NCBI GenBank assembly: GCA_902495085.1
Contig: CABUWA010000033.1
Span: 1-15,118 of the forward strand
From: an uncultured Collinsella sp.
GTDB lineage: Bacteria; Actinomycetota; Coriobacteriia; Coriobacteriales; Coriobacteriaceae
Length of the DNA stretch: 15,118 nt
Reading direction: 5' to 3'
In this document: one piece after another, positions 1 to 8,850 of the stretch
How positions within the stretch are numbered: position 1 is the stretch's first letter
Layout: every line of letters begins with the position of its first letter
Translations under genes and position numbers: made by a program
The notes under the pieces: generated by a model
The model's input: the letters and a program-made list of their open reading frames with translations, nothing else
Databases searched by the model: none
Told to the model about the DNA's origin: nothing

Positions 1-130
1 AAAGTAAATGCAAAGGTAAACCGTATTATGTTTGCACATTATGAACGTATCAGTCAAATAATTGACCGTGAAAACCAAACAAACCAGATAAACGGCGTGG
101 TATGGCCCCTCAACAAAGCATCAACCAGCG
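1..130. other. AT-rich intergenic region after ftsQ
   Basis: No coding sequence is visible. Bases 1-100 are clearly AT-richer than the GC-rich genes beside them. The region follows the ftsQ stop (131-133) and runs to the window edge. I see no terminator hairpin with a T-run, so transcription from ftsQ may continue through it. In most dcw clusters of this layout the next gene is ftsZ, so this is probably its upstream control region, but ftsZ itself is not in the window. A small inverted repeat, GTCAA-ATAA-TTGAC, lies at 53-66. Confidence 0.6.
25..53 (-). promoter_or_regulatory. candidate promoter for the gene downstream of ftsQ (probably ftsZ)
   Basis: Read on the minus strand, CTGATA (53-48, four of six matches to TTGACA) is followed after 17 bases by CATAAT (30-25, five of six matches to TATAAT). 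Transcription would begin near base 18. A second CATAAT at 43-38 has no matching -35. The inverted repeat at 53-66 overlaps the upstream edge. An extra promoter in front of ftsZ is common in dcw clusters, which fits. The -35 match is modest, so this is a candidate only. Confidence 0.35.
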
Positions 131-1387
131 CTACGAGGTCGGAGCATTCCTAAATGTATAGTTGCCCGGAGAGCGCACATTGATATACGTTACGCCCTCT
201 ACCTGCGAAAGCAACTTGGTGACTACGCGTTCTTTCTTGGCGATATCGTCCGAATCGCCCAGCGACACCTCAATGCCGTTATTGAGGTTTGCCGAGATGG
301 CTTCGACCGAAGGCGTGGAAATATCCTTGACTTGTCCCAAGAACTCGCTCGAAAAACCACGCACATAATCCAGGCCGGCCTTAACGGCCTTGGAGCTCAC
401 CGCCTGGCCGGAAACCGGAGCGACATCCGCCGAGACATCAGTCAACAGCACCGCGCCATAATGCTTAGCGAGCGCCAGCGCGGCATCGATTCCGGTCAAG
501 GTATTTGAACCCTGCCCTGTTGTGATGACGTTGCCCTGGTCGTCCACTTCGACCGACGTCGACAGCGGGGCGATCCAGGTGTCATCATCCCCGATGGCCC
601 AGGCAAGGTCATCGGAGCTGATATAGGCAATTGCGATGACCTTGCGCTCCATCGGCGTAATGATGAGCGTATGCGGGAACTGACGCTGGACATCCACGCC
701 CGAGACCCACGGGTTCTGCTTGAGGTCCTCGGTAATCTGGTCGGGATCGACGTTAAAAAGCGACGTTCCCTCGGGCAAATCGATCAGCTGGATAGCATCG
801 TGCTTCGTCACATGCTCGCTGCCTTGAATCTGAATATCAGTGGCGGTAAACAATCCAGAGTTAATCACCACGATGGCAACGACGACGAGCACGGCCAAGA
901 CGGCCAGAACGCCGCCCACGATTTTGCCTTTGCCTGTAACGACAGAAGCGGCGTCTGATGTTTTATTTACCATCGCCCCAAGTGAAGACAACGGGTTGAC
1001 GCCTTTTTTACCCGAAGACTTCTTGGCGGTAGCCGGCACCGATGTCAGCGAGCGCGGTTTCGATGCGCCCAGCGTGCGACCTGGACGCGGCGCTTTAGTT
1101 CCCGTCGAGGGCTTAGGAGTTGCCATGGGACGGGCAGGCTTGGCGCCCATAACAGGCTTTGACGTCACCGAGGGACGCGAAGACTTTTTTGCGGCCGGAC
1201 GATTACCGAGCTGCGAGCCGACGACCGGACGACTGGTCTGTCGAGCATGCCCGACAGACTTAGAGCGCGCGACGGTATTGCGTTGAGGTTTGGCAGGCGC
1301 GCCGGAACGCCCTCCGGCGCGGCGGAAGGTGGGTTTCGATGCTCTAGAAGCCGAGGAATTTAACTTCCGGTCTGAGCTCGATGCCAT
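131..1387 (-). CDS. ftsQ: FtsQ/DivIB-type cell division protein
   Basis: Bitopic divisome scaffold protein that links early and late septal proteins. The 418-residue product has a very long cytoplasmic N-terminus (about 1-155), rich in Ala, Lys, Arg, Pro and Ser with repeated K-P motifs. One membrane segment follows at about 156-176 (IVGGVLAVLAVLVVVAIVVI). A POTRA domain then spans about 182-248, containing IQIQGSEHVT and NPWVSGVDVQRQFPHTL, followed by the extracytoplasmic FtsQ domain. The start ATG has GGGAGG only 3 bases upstream and lies inside murB, overlapping its end by 44 bases, which suggests translational coupling. It is the last gene of the cluster in view. The family call rests on the TM plus POTRA layout and the position after murB; sequence conservation in this family is low. 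Confidence 0.93.
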   Translation of the reverse strand: MASSSDRKLNSSASRASKPTFRRAGGRSGAPAKPQRNTVARSKSVGHARQTSRPVVGSQLGNRPAAKKSSRPSVTSKPVMGAKPARPMATPKPSTGTKAPRPGRTLGASKPRSLTSVPATAKKSSGKKGVNPLSSLGAMVNKTSDAASVVTGKGKIVGGVLAVLAVLVVVAIVVINSGLFTATDIQIQGSEHVTKHDAIQLIDLPEGTSLFNVDPDQITEDLKQNPWVSGVDVQRQFPHTLIITPMERKVIAIAYISSDDLAWAIGDDDTWIAPLSTSVEVDDQGNVITTGQGSNTLTGIDAALALAKHYGAVLLTDVSADVAPVSGQAVSSKAVKAGLDYVRGFSSEFLGQVKDISTPSVEAISANLNNGIEVSLGDSDDIAKKERVVTKLLSQVEGVTYINVRSPGNYTFRNAPTS

Positions 1388-2255
1388 ACGCCTCCCTCAC
1401 CTTTCCGTGCACATGTCTGATAACCGCGGCAACGTCATCGGCCGAGGCAGTTCCGTTATTAACGATAAAATTAGCGTGAACGGGCGAAACTTCCGCGCCG
1501 CCAATCGAAAAACCCTTTAATCCACAATCCTCGATAAGCTTGCCCACGCTCGCATCGGGCGGGTTGCGAAAGACCGACCCGCAGGATGCGCGACCCATGG
1601 GCTGCGTACGCTTGCGCCTCGTCAGGTACCGCTCCATGCGCTCGCGAATGTCGGCCTTGGGCGCCGGTTTAAGCTTGAGCACGCACTCGAGGATGATCTC
1701 ATTGCGGGGAAGGCTACATTCGCGGTAGCCCCAAGTGATCTCGGACCCCGCATAATGCTTGATACCGGATGCCGGGTCAAACGTTACGACATCCTCAACC
1801 AGCGAGCCAATCCACTCGGTCCGTGTGCCGGCATTCATAGATATCGCACCGCCGACCGAACCAGGGATGCCAACGGCAAACTCAAGGCCCGAGAGGCTAC
1901 GCGACAGGGCATCGTTGACCAGGCGCGCAAACATCACGCCCGCACCGACCGTCAGCGTACAACCGTCATCGGCAACAACCGTGCGCTGAAACTCACGTCC
2001 GAGCGAAATGACGGCACCGCGATAACCGCCATCGGCAACCAGCAGATTGGAGCCCTTGCCGATGATGACCCACGGCACCTGCTCGCGATCGAGCACCGCC
2101 ACGGCGCGGCGGAGGGCATGATAGCTATGGCACGTCACAAAGAGGTCGGCCTTGCCGCCGATACGATAGCTCGTATGACGCGCAAGGCGTTCGTCCTCGA
2201 TCACATCCGTGTCGATCATGCCCGAGAGCGCCATGACGGCGTTAAACAGACCCAT
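1344..2255 (-). CDS. murB: UDP-N-acetylenolpyruvoylglucosamine reductase MurB
   Basis: Cytoplasmic FAD enzyme that reduces UDP-GlcNAc-enolpyruvate to UDP-MurNAc with NADPH, the second committed step of wall synthesis. The 303-residue protein shows the FAD-binding motifs HTSYRIGGKADLF (27-39) and IIGKGSNLL (64-72), then GIPGSVGGAISMNAG (129-143). The substrate domain has CGSVFRNPP (225-233), whose Ser227 is the expected proton donor, then GLKG and SPVHANFIVN (257-266). The C-terminal RPEVK motif holds the conserved Glu297. Length is typical. It begins 5 bases after the murC stop, with no strong ribosome site, so coupling to murC is likely. The codon for Glu297 (1367-1365) lies in the overlap with the ftsQ start, so this stretch is under constraint in two frames. 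An alternative start at Met14 cannot be excluded. Confidence 0.97.
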   Translation of the reverse strand: MGLFNAVMALSGMIDTDVIEDERLARHTSYRIGGKADLFVTCHSYHALRRAVAVLDREQVPWVIIGKGSNLLVADGGYRGAVISLGREFQRTVVADDGCTLTVGAGVMFARLVNDALSRSLSGLEFAVGIPGSVGGAISMNAGTRTEWIGSLVEDVVTFDPASGIKHYAGSEITWGYRECSLPRNEIILECVLKLKPAPKADIRERMERYLTRRKRTQPMGRASCGSVFRNPPDASVGKLIEDCGLKGFSIGGAEVSPVHANFIVNNGTASADDVAAVIRHVHGKVREAYGIELRPEVKFLGF

Positions 2256-2260
2256 TAGAC

Positions 2261-3679
2261 TTAAGCGTCTTTCTTGGCAGTCAGATACTCGATAAACTCG
2301 GGACCGACGGTCGTAACGTCACCGGCACCCATGGTGAGCAGCAGGTCGCCCTCGCCCACCATCTGCTCGAGCTCCTGATTAAGCTCAAGACGACTGGAGC
2401 AGTACACGACCTCCTTGCCAGGATGCTTGGCGCGCACGGTATCGGCGAGCATTTTAGAGGTGACACCCGGAATGGGCATCTCGCCAGCCGAGAACACATC
2501 AATCAGCAGCAGTTTATCGGCATTGGCAAATGCATCGGCAAAGTCGTCGCACAGGGCCTGCAGGCGCGAATAGCGGTGCGGCTGGAACACGACGTCGACG
2601 TGCTTGTAGCCCAGCGACGAAGCGGCAGCAAGCGTCGCCTTGATCTCGGTGGGGTGATGGCCGTAATCATCGACCACGGTGATGCCATCGATATCGCCCA
2701 CGTGGGTAAAGCGACGGCGGACGCCCTCAAAGCTCGAGAGCGCCTTGGCGGCGGCGTCGATGTCAAGGCCCAGGACATGGGCGACGGTGAGCACCGCCGT
2801 GGCGTTGAGCATATTGTGGCGACCGGGATTGCTCTTGATCTCCACAGCATGCTCAGTGCCGTCCTCAAAGCGAACGATAAAGTCACTCTGGATGCCCTGG
2901 ACGTCCGGATGCACGCAGACGATGTCGTTGCCCTCGGCAAAGCCGTAGGAAAGCACGTGACGGCCCGTCGACTTGGCGAGCTCGACCAGATGCGGGTCCT
3001 CTCCGCAGACGATGACGGTGCCGTCCTCGCCCACCAGGCTCATGAATTTGGCAAAAGTCGCCTCGATCTCCTCGATACCCGAGTAGTGATCGAGGTGGTC
3101 GGCCTCGACGTTGGTCACAATGACCACGTTGGGGTTCAGGAACAGGAAGGAGCTGTCGGACTCGTCGGCCTCGGCGACAAAGTAGTCGCCCGAGCCGTTC
3201 TTGCCGTTCGTGTCATAGCCCTCGACGATGCCACCGATCAAGAAGCTCGGATCCAGACCCATGCGGTCGAGCATGGTGGCGCACATCGAAGACGTGGTGG
3301 TCTTGCCATGCGTGCCGGCAACAGCGACGGTGGTGTAGCCGTGGCCCAATGCAGAGAGCATCTTGGCACGGGGCCACACGGGAATACCAAGCTCGCGAGC
3401 GCGCACGAGTTCAGGGTTGGACTCCGGAATAGCCGTGGAGACAACAACCACGTCGGGCTTGACCTCGTCGATCGTGGCGGCCTCATGGCCCACATGCACC
3501 TTCACACCAGCGCGGGTAAGCTGGCGGATATAGCGTGACGTCTTAAGGTCGGAGCCGGTAACGGCATAACCGCGCTCGTGCAGAACGAGGGCGATGCCGC
3601 TCATGCCGGCGCCGCCGATACCGATAAAGTGGGCGCTCTTAAACTCGGGCGCGGAGGTTGCAGTCTGGGAATCAGCCAT
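2261..3679 (-). CDS. murC: UDP-N-acetylmuramate--L-alanine ligase MurC
   Basis: ATP-dependent ligase that adds L-Ala to UDP-MurNAc in the cytoplasm. I chose the ATG at 3679, giving 472 residues, because AAGGAG lies 11 bases upstream (3696-3691). An in-frame GTG at 3706 would add nine residues and has no such site. Visible motifs are the N-terminal Rossmann GIGGAGMSGIA, P-loop GTHGKTTT (122-129), EADESDSSF (170-178), DHLDHY (194-199), GRHNMLNATA (286-295), DDYGHHPTEI (337-346), FQPHRYSR (365-372) and MGAGD (450-454). All are standard for MurC; DDYGHHPTE separates it from MurD, MurE and MurF. The 97 bases between murG and this start hold no convincing promoter or terminator. murB follows after 5 bases. 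Confidence 0.97.
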   Translation of the reverse strand: MADSQTATSAPEFKSAHFIGIGGAGMSGIALVLHERGYAVTGSDLKTSRYIRQLTRAGVKVHVGHEAATIDEVKPDVVVVSTAIPESNPELVRARELGIPVWPRAKMLSALGHGYTTVAVAGTHGKTTTSSMCATMLDRMGLDPSFLIGGIVEGYDTNGKNGSGDYFVAEADESDSSFLFLNPNVVIVTNVEADHLDHYSGIEEIEATFAKFMSLVGEDGTVIVCGEDPHLVELAKSTGRHVLSYGFAEGNDIVCVHPDVQGIQSDFIVRFEDGTEHAVEIKSNPGRHNMLNATAVLTVAHVLGLDIDAAAKALSSFEGVRRRFTHVGDIDGITVVDDYGHHPTEIKATLAAASSLGYKHVDVVFQPHRYSRLQALCDDFADAFANADKLLLIDVFSAGEMPIPGVTSKMLADTVRAKHPGKEVVYCSSRLELNQELEQMVGEGDLLLTMGAGDVTTVGPEFIEYLTAKKDA

Positions 3680-3776
3680 GTGCTCGTGTACTCCTTGCGT
3701 AAACACTGCCTGTAACCCGTTAACTGTACCGCACCTACCGCATCAGCGCGAGGGCGACCGACGATATCCCGTCTAA

Positions 3777-4892
3777 CTAACGCAAACCCTCTACCGCATC
3801 CGCCAGAAGAGCGGCGGCCCTATCCTGAGCCAGACCACGCGCCGCCTGGCGCATGGCGTCGCGCGCCGCCGCGTCATCGACCAGGTGCATCAGCTCATCG
3901 GCAAAAGCAGAACCGTCGATATCGGCATCGGCGCAGAGCACGCCGGCCCCGGCGTCGACCAGATAACGGGCATTGGTGGTTTGGTGGTCGGCCGTCGCAT
4001 GCGGATACGGCACGAGCACCGAGGGCACGGCGAGCGCCGCGATCTCGGCCACGCTCGATGCGCCCGAACGCGAGAGCACCAAATCGGCAGCAGCCAGCAT
4101 ATCGCCCATGTTGTCGATGTAAGGCTGGACGCGGTAACGCTTCGCCTCCTCGGGCGTCAGCGCCAAAGCGCGCTCGGTCTCCTCAAAGCCGTCGGCACCC
4201 GTCGAATGCAACACATAGAGGTTCTTGCGCGAAAGCAGCTCGTTTTTGAGCGAAACCACACGCTCGTTGAGGTGCTGGGCGCCAAGTGAACCGCCAAAGA
4301 CGAGCAGCAGCGTAGCGTCCTCGGGAACGCCAAGTGCTTTGCGGCCGCGAGCGCGATCGCCCTCGATCACCGAGCGACGTACGGGGTTGCCGGTCATGAG
4401 CACGTGGCCAGGGTCACCTTCGCGCTCAAAGACCGAGCGCGCTGCCGGCACCGAGATGCACACGCGGGCGGCGTGGGAGTTCATCATCTTGTTGGCCAGG
4501 CCCGGAACAGAGTTCTGCTCATGCAGCAGATACGGAACGCCCGCGCCCTTGCACCACCCCAGCAGCGGAACCTCGACATAGGCACCAAAACCGACGGCAG
4601 CATCGGGCTTGCCGACCTTTGAGAAATAACTGGCGAGCGCACGCTTGGCCTTGTTGACACGCCACAGCGAGGTCAGCGCCGTCCAAGGACGGGAGCGGTC
4701 GAAGCCCGTGACCGTAATGGGCACAAAATCAAACCCAGCCTCGGGGACCAGACGACCCTCGAGCTTGCGCGACTGGCCCACGAACACAACATGGTGGCCA
4801 CGGTCACGCAGCTCTTCGGCCAAGGCGAGCGCGGGGTTGATATGTCCTGCCGTGCCGCCGGCTGCAATAGCAACGGTCATTTTATCGGTCAT
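3777..4892 (-). CDS. murG: UDP-GlcNAc:lipid I N-acetylglucosaminyltransferase MurG
   Basis: Membrane-associated GT-B glycosyltransferase that converts lipid I to lipid II on the inner face of the membrane. I chose the ATG at 4892 (371 residues), with AAGGG six bases upstream (4903-4899). A GTG at 4910 in the same frame would add six residues. Motifs are the glycine loop GGTAGHINPALA (12-23, His17 conserved), HEQNSVPG (124-131), GGSLGAQHLNE (200-210), the UDP-GlcNAc-binding SRSGASSVAE (274-283), and PYPHATADHQTTNA with the conserved His-Gln pair at 303-304. The start overlaps the ftsW end by 11 bases, so the two are probably translationally coupled, which fits lipid II supply for septal synthesis. 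Length is typical. Confidence 0.96.
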   Translation of the reverse strand: MTDKMTVAIAAGGTAGHINPALALAEELRDRGHHVVFVGQSRKLEGRLVPEAGFDFVPITVTGFDRSRPWTALTSLWRVNKAKRALASYFSKVGKPDAAVGFGAYVEVPLLGWCKGAGVPYLLHEQNSVPGLANKMMNSHAARVCISVPAARSVFEREGDPGHVLMTGNPVRRSVIEGDRARGRKALGVPEDATLLLVFGGSLGAQHLNERVVSLKNELLSRKNLYVLHSTGADGFEETERALALTPEEAKRYRVQPYIDNMGDMLAAADLVLSRSGASSVAEIAALAVPSVLVPYPHATADHQTTNARYLVDAGAGVLCADADIDGSAFADELMHLVDDAAARDAMRQAARGLAQDRAAALLADAVEGLR

Positions 4893-6408
4893 GGTAGTCC
4901 CTTCGTACACGCGGTCCCTGGTCGTCGGTGCGCAGACGCGCCGACGGGTCCGAGTTCAAATCGATTCGATTATATCCGCCGCCCGCATTGCGAGGAGTGG
5001 GGCGCTGAGGACGACCTTGCGGCGCCGTTCGCTGACGCGGGCGGGCTGCCGGCTCGGTCGCAGAGCCATCCAGGACGGTAAAACCGTTACGCGAAGATCG
5101 CTCGCCGCGCACGTGGGGCACGCCGGCGGTACTCTCATCCATAACGGCAAAGCTCTCACGGCGGCGGTCATACTCATCGCGGCGGGCGCTCTCATACGAA
5201 ACGCGCAGGATCAGACCGGCAAGCATAAGCGACACGATAATCGACGAACCGCCGTAGCTAATAAACGGCAACGGTTTGCCCGTCATGGGAAACACGTTGA
5301 GGATGCCCAACGCGTTAATCAAAAACTGCACCGCGAGAATGACCGCGGAGCCAGACGCCATAAGCGCGCCCCGACGATCGGTCGCCTGCTCGGCAATGCG
5401 AAACGCCGAGTAGATCAGCATCGCAAACACCAAGAAGAACAGCACGGTTCCGACAAAACCGACTTCCTCGCCAATGATGGCCAAGATGTAGTCATTGTGC
5501 GCCTCGGGCAGATACGAGTACTTCATGGTTGAGTTGCCGATGCCACGGCCGAACAGACCGCCCGAGGCAAAGGCCATGATGGCAAGCGTGGCCTGATAGC
5601 CATCACCATACTCGTCGGCCCAAGGGTTCAAGGCAACCTGAATACGCACCATACGGTACGGCTCTGCGACAAGCGCAATCACGATCACGAGAATGCCGAA
5701 GATTAGCACGCCGATGATAAATCTGGGGTCGAGACCCGCAAACAACGCCATGCACATGAGGGTCAACAGGATGATCAGGACAGTACCGAAATCGGGCTGG
5801 ATAAAGATCAGAAAGAGCGAAATGCCCAGGTAGATGCCCATCTTGCGAAGGAATTCGTTGATGTTGCCACCGGGCGAAAAGAAGCGATCAAGCATGATGG
5901 CCGAATACGCAATGGCAAATGGCTTTAAAAACTCGGAAGGCTGGAACTGAATGCCGGCGATGTTGAGCCAGCGCGTGGCGCCACGGCTGCCGCTGCCCAC
6001 CAAGAACACCAGAAACAGTAGCCCTATCATGCCGATGAGGAAGATCCTGAGCACATCCTCCCCAAACCAGCTGTCCGGCAAAACGCGCACGATGGCAATC
6101 AGCGCCAGAACACCGACCACGGCAAACGCGGCCTGTCGACCCAGAAAAAACGTCGCCGAGCCATTCTCGTGCAGCGCCTCGACCGAAGACGCCGAGTACA
6201 CCATCAGCAGGCCAAAGCATACCAAGGTAAACAAGCAGGCCATGAATATCAAACGGGGACGCATGATGCGGGCGGGAACGCCGGCAATATAGCGTTCGCT
6301 AAACGACTGCCCGCCGCGACCGGAACGCGGTGTGCTGCGCCGCGAGGAAGCACGGTCCGAGTCGGGCCTCCTCATACCTTGTCGGGGGCTCTCCTCTCTC
6401 ACCGGCAA
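4882..6408 (-). CDS. ftsW: septal peptidoglycan glycosyltransferase FtsW (SEDS family)
   Basis: Polytopic enzyme that polymerises lipid II into glycan strands at the septum, working with the FtsI transpeptidase. The 508-residue protein has a basic N-terminal tail (1-48), then about ten membrane segments starting at RLIFMACLFTLVCFGLLMVYSA (about 52-73). SEDS motifs include RGATRWLNI (142-150), QFQPSEFLKP (154-163), QPDFGT (204-209), LPEAHNDYILAIIGEE (300-315) and GKPLPFISYGGSS (377-389). Asp306 in the HND motif matches the catalytic Asp position of the family. A disordered Arg/Pro-rich C-terminal tail of about 100 residues follows. The start is uncertain: the listed one is TTG three bases after the murD stop, a GTG two codons later has AGGGG six bases upstream and may be better, and an ATG lies at residue 12. 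Confidence 0.95.
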   Translation of the reverse strand: MPVREESPRQGMRRPDSDRASSRRSTPRSGRGGQSFSERYIAGVPARIMRPRLIFMACLFTLVCFGLLMVYSASSVEALHENGSATFFLGRQAAFAVVGVLALIAIVRVLPDSWFGEDVLRIFLIGMIGLLFLVFLVGSGSRGATRWLNIAGIQFQPSEFLKPFAIAYSAIMLDRFFSPGGNINEFLRKMGIYLGISLFLIFIQPDFGTVLIILLTLMCMALFAGLDPRFIIGVLIFGILVIVIALVAEPYRMVRIQVALNPWADEYGDGYQATLAIMAFASGGLFGRGIGNSTMKYSYLPEAHNDYILAIIGEEVGFVGTVLFFLVFAMLIYSAFRIAEQATDRRGALMASGSAVILAVQFLINALGILNVFPMTGKPLPFISYGGSSIIVSLMLAGLILRVSYESARRDEYDRRRESFAVMDESTAGVPHVRGERSSRNGFTVLDGSATEPAARPRQRTAPQGRPQRPTPRNAGGGYNRIDLNSDPSARLRTDDQGPRVRRDYHDR

Positions 6409-6411
6409 CCC

Positions 6412-7818
6412 CTATTCCATTTGCGATTTCGCCGCAGCGGCAAGCTGGGCCACATAGTCCTTAAACACGCGGCCGCGCTCCTCATAGCCCGAGAACTCAT
6501 CGAACGAAGAGCAGGCAGGAGAAAGTAAGATCACGTCGCCACGGCTCGACAACGAACGGGCGACGTCCACGGCATCGCGCAGGTCATCCGCCTGGGCTAT
6601 ATCCACATCGCCATCGACATCGGCCTCGTCCATAGCGGCGGTGAACCGCTCGCGCGCATCGCCAAAGCAGACGACCGAGCGTACGTTATCCATAACAACG
6701 CGCGCGAAGTCCGTGAGCGGCGTGCCCTTATCGTGACCGCCGAGCAGCAAGATCACGTCGTCATCGGGAAATGCCGTCAGCGCCTTCTCGACCGCATCGG
6801 TGTTGGTCGCCTTGGAATCGTTGACGTAGCGCACGCCGTCAATCTCACCACACGGCTCCACACGGTGCTCGAGCGGCTGGAACGAGGGCAGACCGCGGCA
6901 GACACCATCGACATCGGCACCGACTGCCAGGGCAGCCGTGGCAGCGCACAGGGCATTGATAACATTGTGATGGCCCGAGATCTTGAGCTCGGATGTAGCG
7001 ATGAGCGGGGTCTCGACGCCCTTCAGGCGCACGATCATCTTGCCATCGCGTACAAATGCGGCATCCTCGCCCTCAGGCTCGTCAAAGGCAACCTTGCAGA
7101 TGCGACGACCCGGCGTGTAGATGTACTCATCGAACTCGTGAATGCCGGCGTCTTCGACGTCGACAACTGCCAGATCGTCATCGACCATATTGTCAAACAG
7201 TTTGATCTTGGCAAGCGCATAGTTCTTATGGCTCTTATGCCAGCCCAAGTGGTCGGGAGTGATGTTGAGCAGCACCGCCACGCGGGGGTGGAGCTCGGTG
7301 GTCGTAGCAATCTGATAGCTCGAGAGCTCAGCCACAAACCACTCGTTGTGGGCTCGGCCGTCAATCTCGTTGACCGGCGGCTCGCCGATGTTGCCGACAG
7401 CTACGCTGGCCTCACCGGCAGCCTTGAGCAGATAATCAGTCAGCGACGTGGTAGTCGTCTTGCCGTTGGTACCCGTAATGGCAATCCAGTTATCGGGCGA
7501 CAGGCGATAGGCAAACTCGGGCTCACCCATAATCTGGGCGGCATGCTCGCGCCCGGCCTTAAAGAAGCCCGAGAACTCCGAGATGCCCGGGCACGTCACG
7601 CATACGTCATAGGCGCCCTCGACCTGTTCGGTCCCATAGACAAACGACGCACCAGCAGCCTCGAGCGCACGCGTGGCGTCATTGGGCTCAGAGGTGCCGC
7701 CGCCATACACGGTAACGGCGCTTACGCGCTCGGGATGTGCCAGCGCCCAGCGGGCGACATCGAGACCGGATTTGCCCTGACCCAAAACGAGCAGGCTAAA
7801 GACATCAGCAAGAGGCAT
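6412..7818 (-). CDS. murD: UDP-N-acetylmuramoyl-L-alanine--D-glutamate ligase MurD
   Basis: Cytoplasmic Mur ligase that adds D-Glu to UDP-MurNAc-L-Ala. The 468-residue protein has an N-terminal Rossmann motif LVLGQGKSGLDVARW (10-24), the ATP P-loop ITGTNGKTTTT (114-124), AELSSYQI (164-171), NITPDHLGWHKS (186-197) and YALAKIKLFDN (201-211). Lys205 there is the likely carbamylated lysine. Further on are GHHNVINALCA (283-293), EHRVE with YVNDSKATNTDAV (332-344) and LLLGGHDKGTPL (358-369), then SPACSSFDEF near the C-terminus. NDSKATN and GGxDKG are MurD-type signatures. It starts 9 bases after the mraY stop, with only a weak ribosome site, so reinitiation is likely, and it ends 3 bases before the TTG of ftsW. 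Confidence 0.96.
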   Translation of the reverse strand: MPLADVFSLLVLGQGKSGLDVARWALAHPERVSAVTVYGGGTSEPNDATRALEAAGASFVYGTEQVEGAYDVCVTCPGISEFSGFFKAGREHAAQIMGEPEFAYRLSPDNWIAITGTNGKTTTTSLTDYLLKAAGEASVAVGNIGEPPVNEIDGRAHNEWFVAELSSYQIATTTELHPRVAVLLNITPDHLGWHKSHKNYALAKIKLFDNMVDDDLAVVDVEDAGIHEFDEYIYTPGRRICKVAFDEPEGEDAAFVRDGKMIVRLKGVETPLIATSELKISGHHNVINALCAATAALAVGADVDGVCRGLPSFQPLEHRVEPCGEIDGVRYVNDSKATNTDAVEKALTAFPDDDVILLLGGHDKGTPLTDFARVVMDNVRSVVCFGDARERFTAAMDEADVDGDVDIAQADDLRDAVDVARSLSSRGDVILLSPACSSFDEFSGYEERGRVFKDYVAQLAAAAKSQME

Positions 7819-7827
7819 GAAAGACCA

Positions 7828-8847
7828 CTATCCCAACTGGAAGAACAAAGCAAGGCCAACGGCACCAAAGGCCGCAGCGATAATCCAAAAACGGATGACG
7901 ACCTTGGTCTCGGCCCAGCCCTTCTTTTCGAAATGATGATGGATGGGCGCCATAAGGAAGACGCGCTTGTGCGTAAAGTGGAAGTAGACAACCTGAATCA
8001 TGACCGACAGGGTCTCAACGATAAACAGGCCGCCGATGATGAGGGAGACGACCTCGGTGTTGGTCATGATGGACGTGCAGGCAAACGCGGCGCCCAGGGC
8101 AAGCGAGCCGGTATCGCCCATAAAGATGCTCGCCGGATAGCAGTTGAACCACAGAAAGCCCAAGCAGGCACCAGCACACGCGGTGCAGAAGATGGACAGG
8201 TTCACGTCTCCGTGCAAAAACGCCATGGCAGCCATGGCGAGCATGGCAATCATGGAGGTGCCACCAGCAAGACCGTCAAGGCCATCGGTCAGGTTCACGG
8301 CATTAGAAAGACCGGCGATCATCAGCCAGCAAAAGACAATGTAGAGCCACGGGAACGAAAGGCCGCAGATAGTGGTCGAAAGAACACCGAGGTCAATCGT
8401 CAGGCCGCCGGGAAAACGAATCTCGGGGGCGACGCCGCACCAGTTGACGGCAAGTACCGTAAAGGTGACACAGATAATGGTTAGGCCGATCATCTTGGCA
8501 TGAGGCGTCAGACCGAGCGAGCGCCCATGCGTAACGGAGGTCAGGTCGTCGATCAGGCCCAGCACGCCGGTCGCCAGCGTGGCGAGGAGCACGAGCACGA
8601 GCTCGGTGGTGAGCTTGCCCATCAGCAGGCAGGTCAGCGAGATCGCGACGAGGATGACAACGCCACCCATGGTGGGCGTTCCCTGCTTAACCAAATGACG
8701 CTTGGGGCCGTCGGCACGAACCTGCTGGCCGATACCCTCGACCTTAAGCAGCTTGATCCACCACGGCATGAGCAGCAGCGCAATGGCAGCGGCGATGCCA
8801 AGCCCCAAAAAAGCCTGATACGTTGGATACGAGGGATTGCCGAACAT
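7828..8847 (-). CDS. mraY: phospho-N-acetylmuramoyl-pentapeptide-transferase MraY
   Basis: Polytopic membrane enzyme that transfers phospho-MurNAc-pentapeptide from UDP to undecaprenyl phosphate, making lipid I. The 339-residue protein has about ten hydrophobic segments. It carries the family signatures GTPTMGG (56-62), GLIDDLTSVTHGRSLGLTPHAK (the Asp pair at 100-101), NLTDGLDGLAGG (185-196), FMGDTGSLALG (242-252, Asp245) and MAPIHHHFEKKGW (299-311, His triad 303-305). The conserved Asp and His residues expected at the Mg-dependent active site are all present. It starts three bases after the murF stop and lacks a clear ribosome site close to the ATG. murD follows after 9 bases, so murF, mraY, murD and ftsW form one tight translational block. 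Confidence 0.97.
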   Translation of the reverse strand: MFGNPSYPTYQAFLGLGIAAAIALLLMPWWIKLLKVEGIGQQVRADGPKRHLVKQGTPTMGGVVILVAISLTCLLMGKLTTELVLVLLATLATGVLGLIDDLTSVTHGRSLGLTPHAKMIGLTIICVTFTVLAVNWCGVAPEIRFPGGLTIDLGVLSTTICGLSFPWLYIVFCWLMIAGLSNAVNLTDGLDGLAGGTSMIAMLAMAAMAFLHGDVNLSIFCTACAGACLGFLWFNCYPASIFMGDTGSLALGAAFACTSIMTNTEVVSLIIGGLFIVETLSVMIQVVYFHFTHKRVFLMAPIHHHFEKKGWAETKVVIRFWIIAAAFGAVGLALFFQLG

Positions 8848-8850
8848 GGG

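Noticed and set aside
20..60. Possible dif-like site (CATAATGTGCAAACATAAT region)
   Set aside because: Resemblance to the Xer recombination site is limited to short AT stretches; the two arms do not both match, and dif normally lies near the replication terminus.
2423..3538. 371-codon open frame on the plus strand
   Set aside because: Mirror of murC on the opposite strand; His, Asp and Val repeats reflect the codon pattern of the real gene.
3680..3776. Promoter or terminator in the murG-murC gap
   Set aside because: Candidate hexamers such as TACAGT have no -35 at proper spacing, and no hairpin with a T-run is present.
6733..8484. 583-codon open frame on the plus strand
   Set aside because: It lies antisense to murD and mraY, whose motifs are complete. 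Its protein shows no recognisable fold or membrane pattern; long shadow frames are normal in GC-rich DNA.
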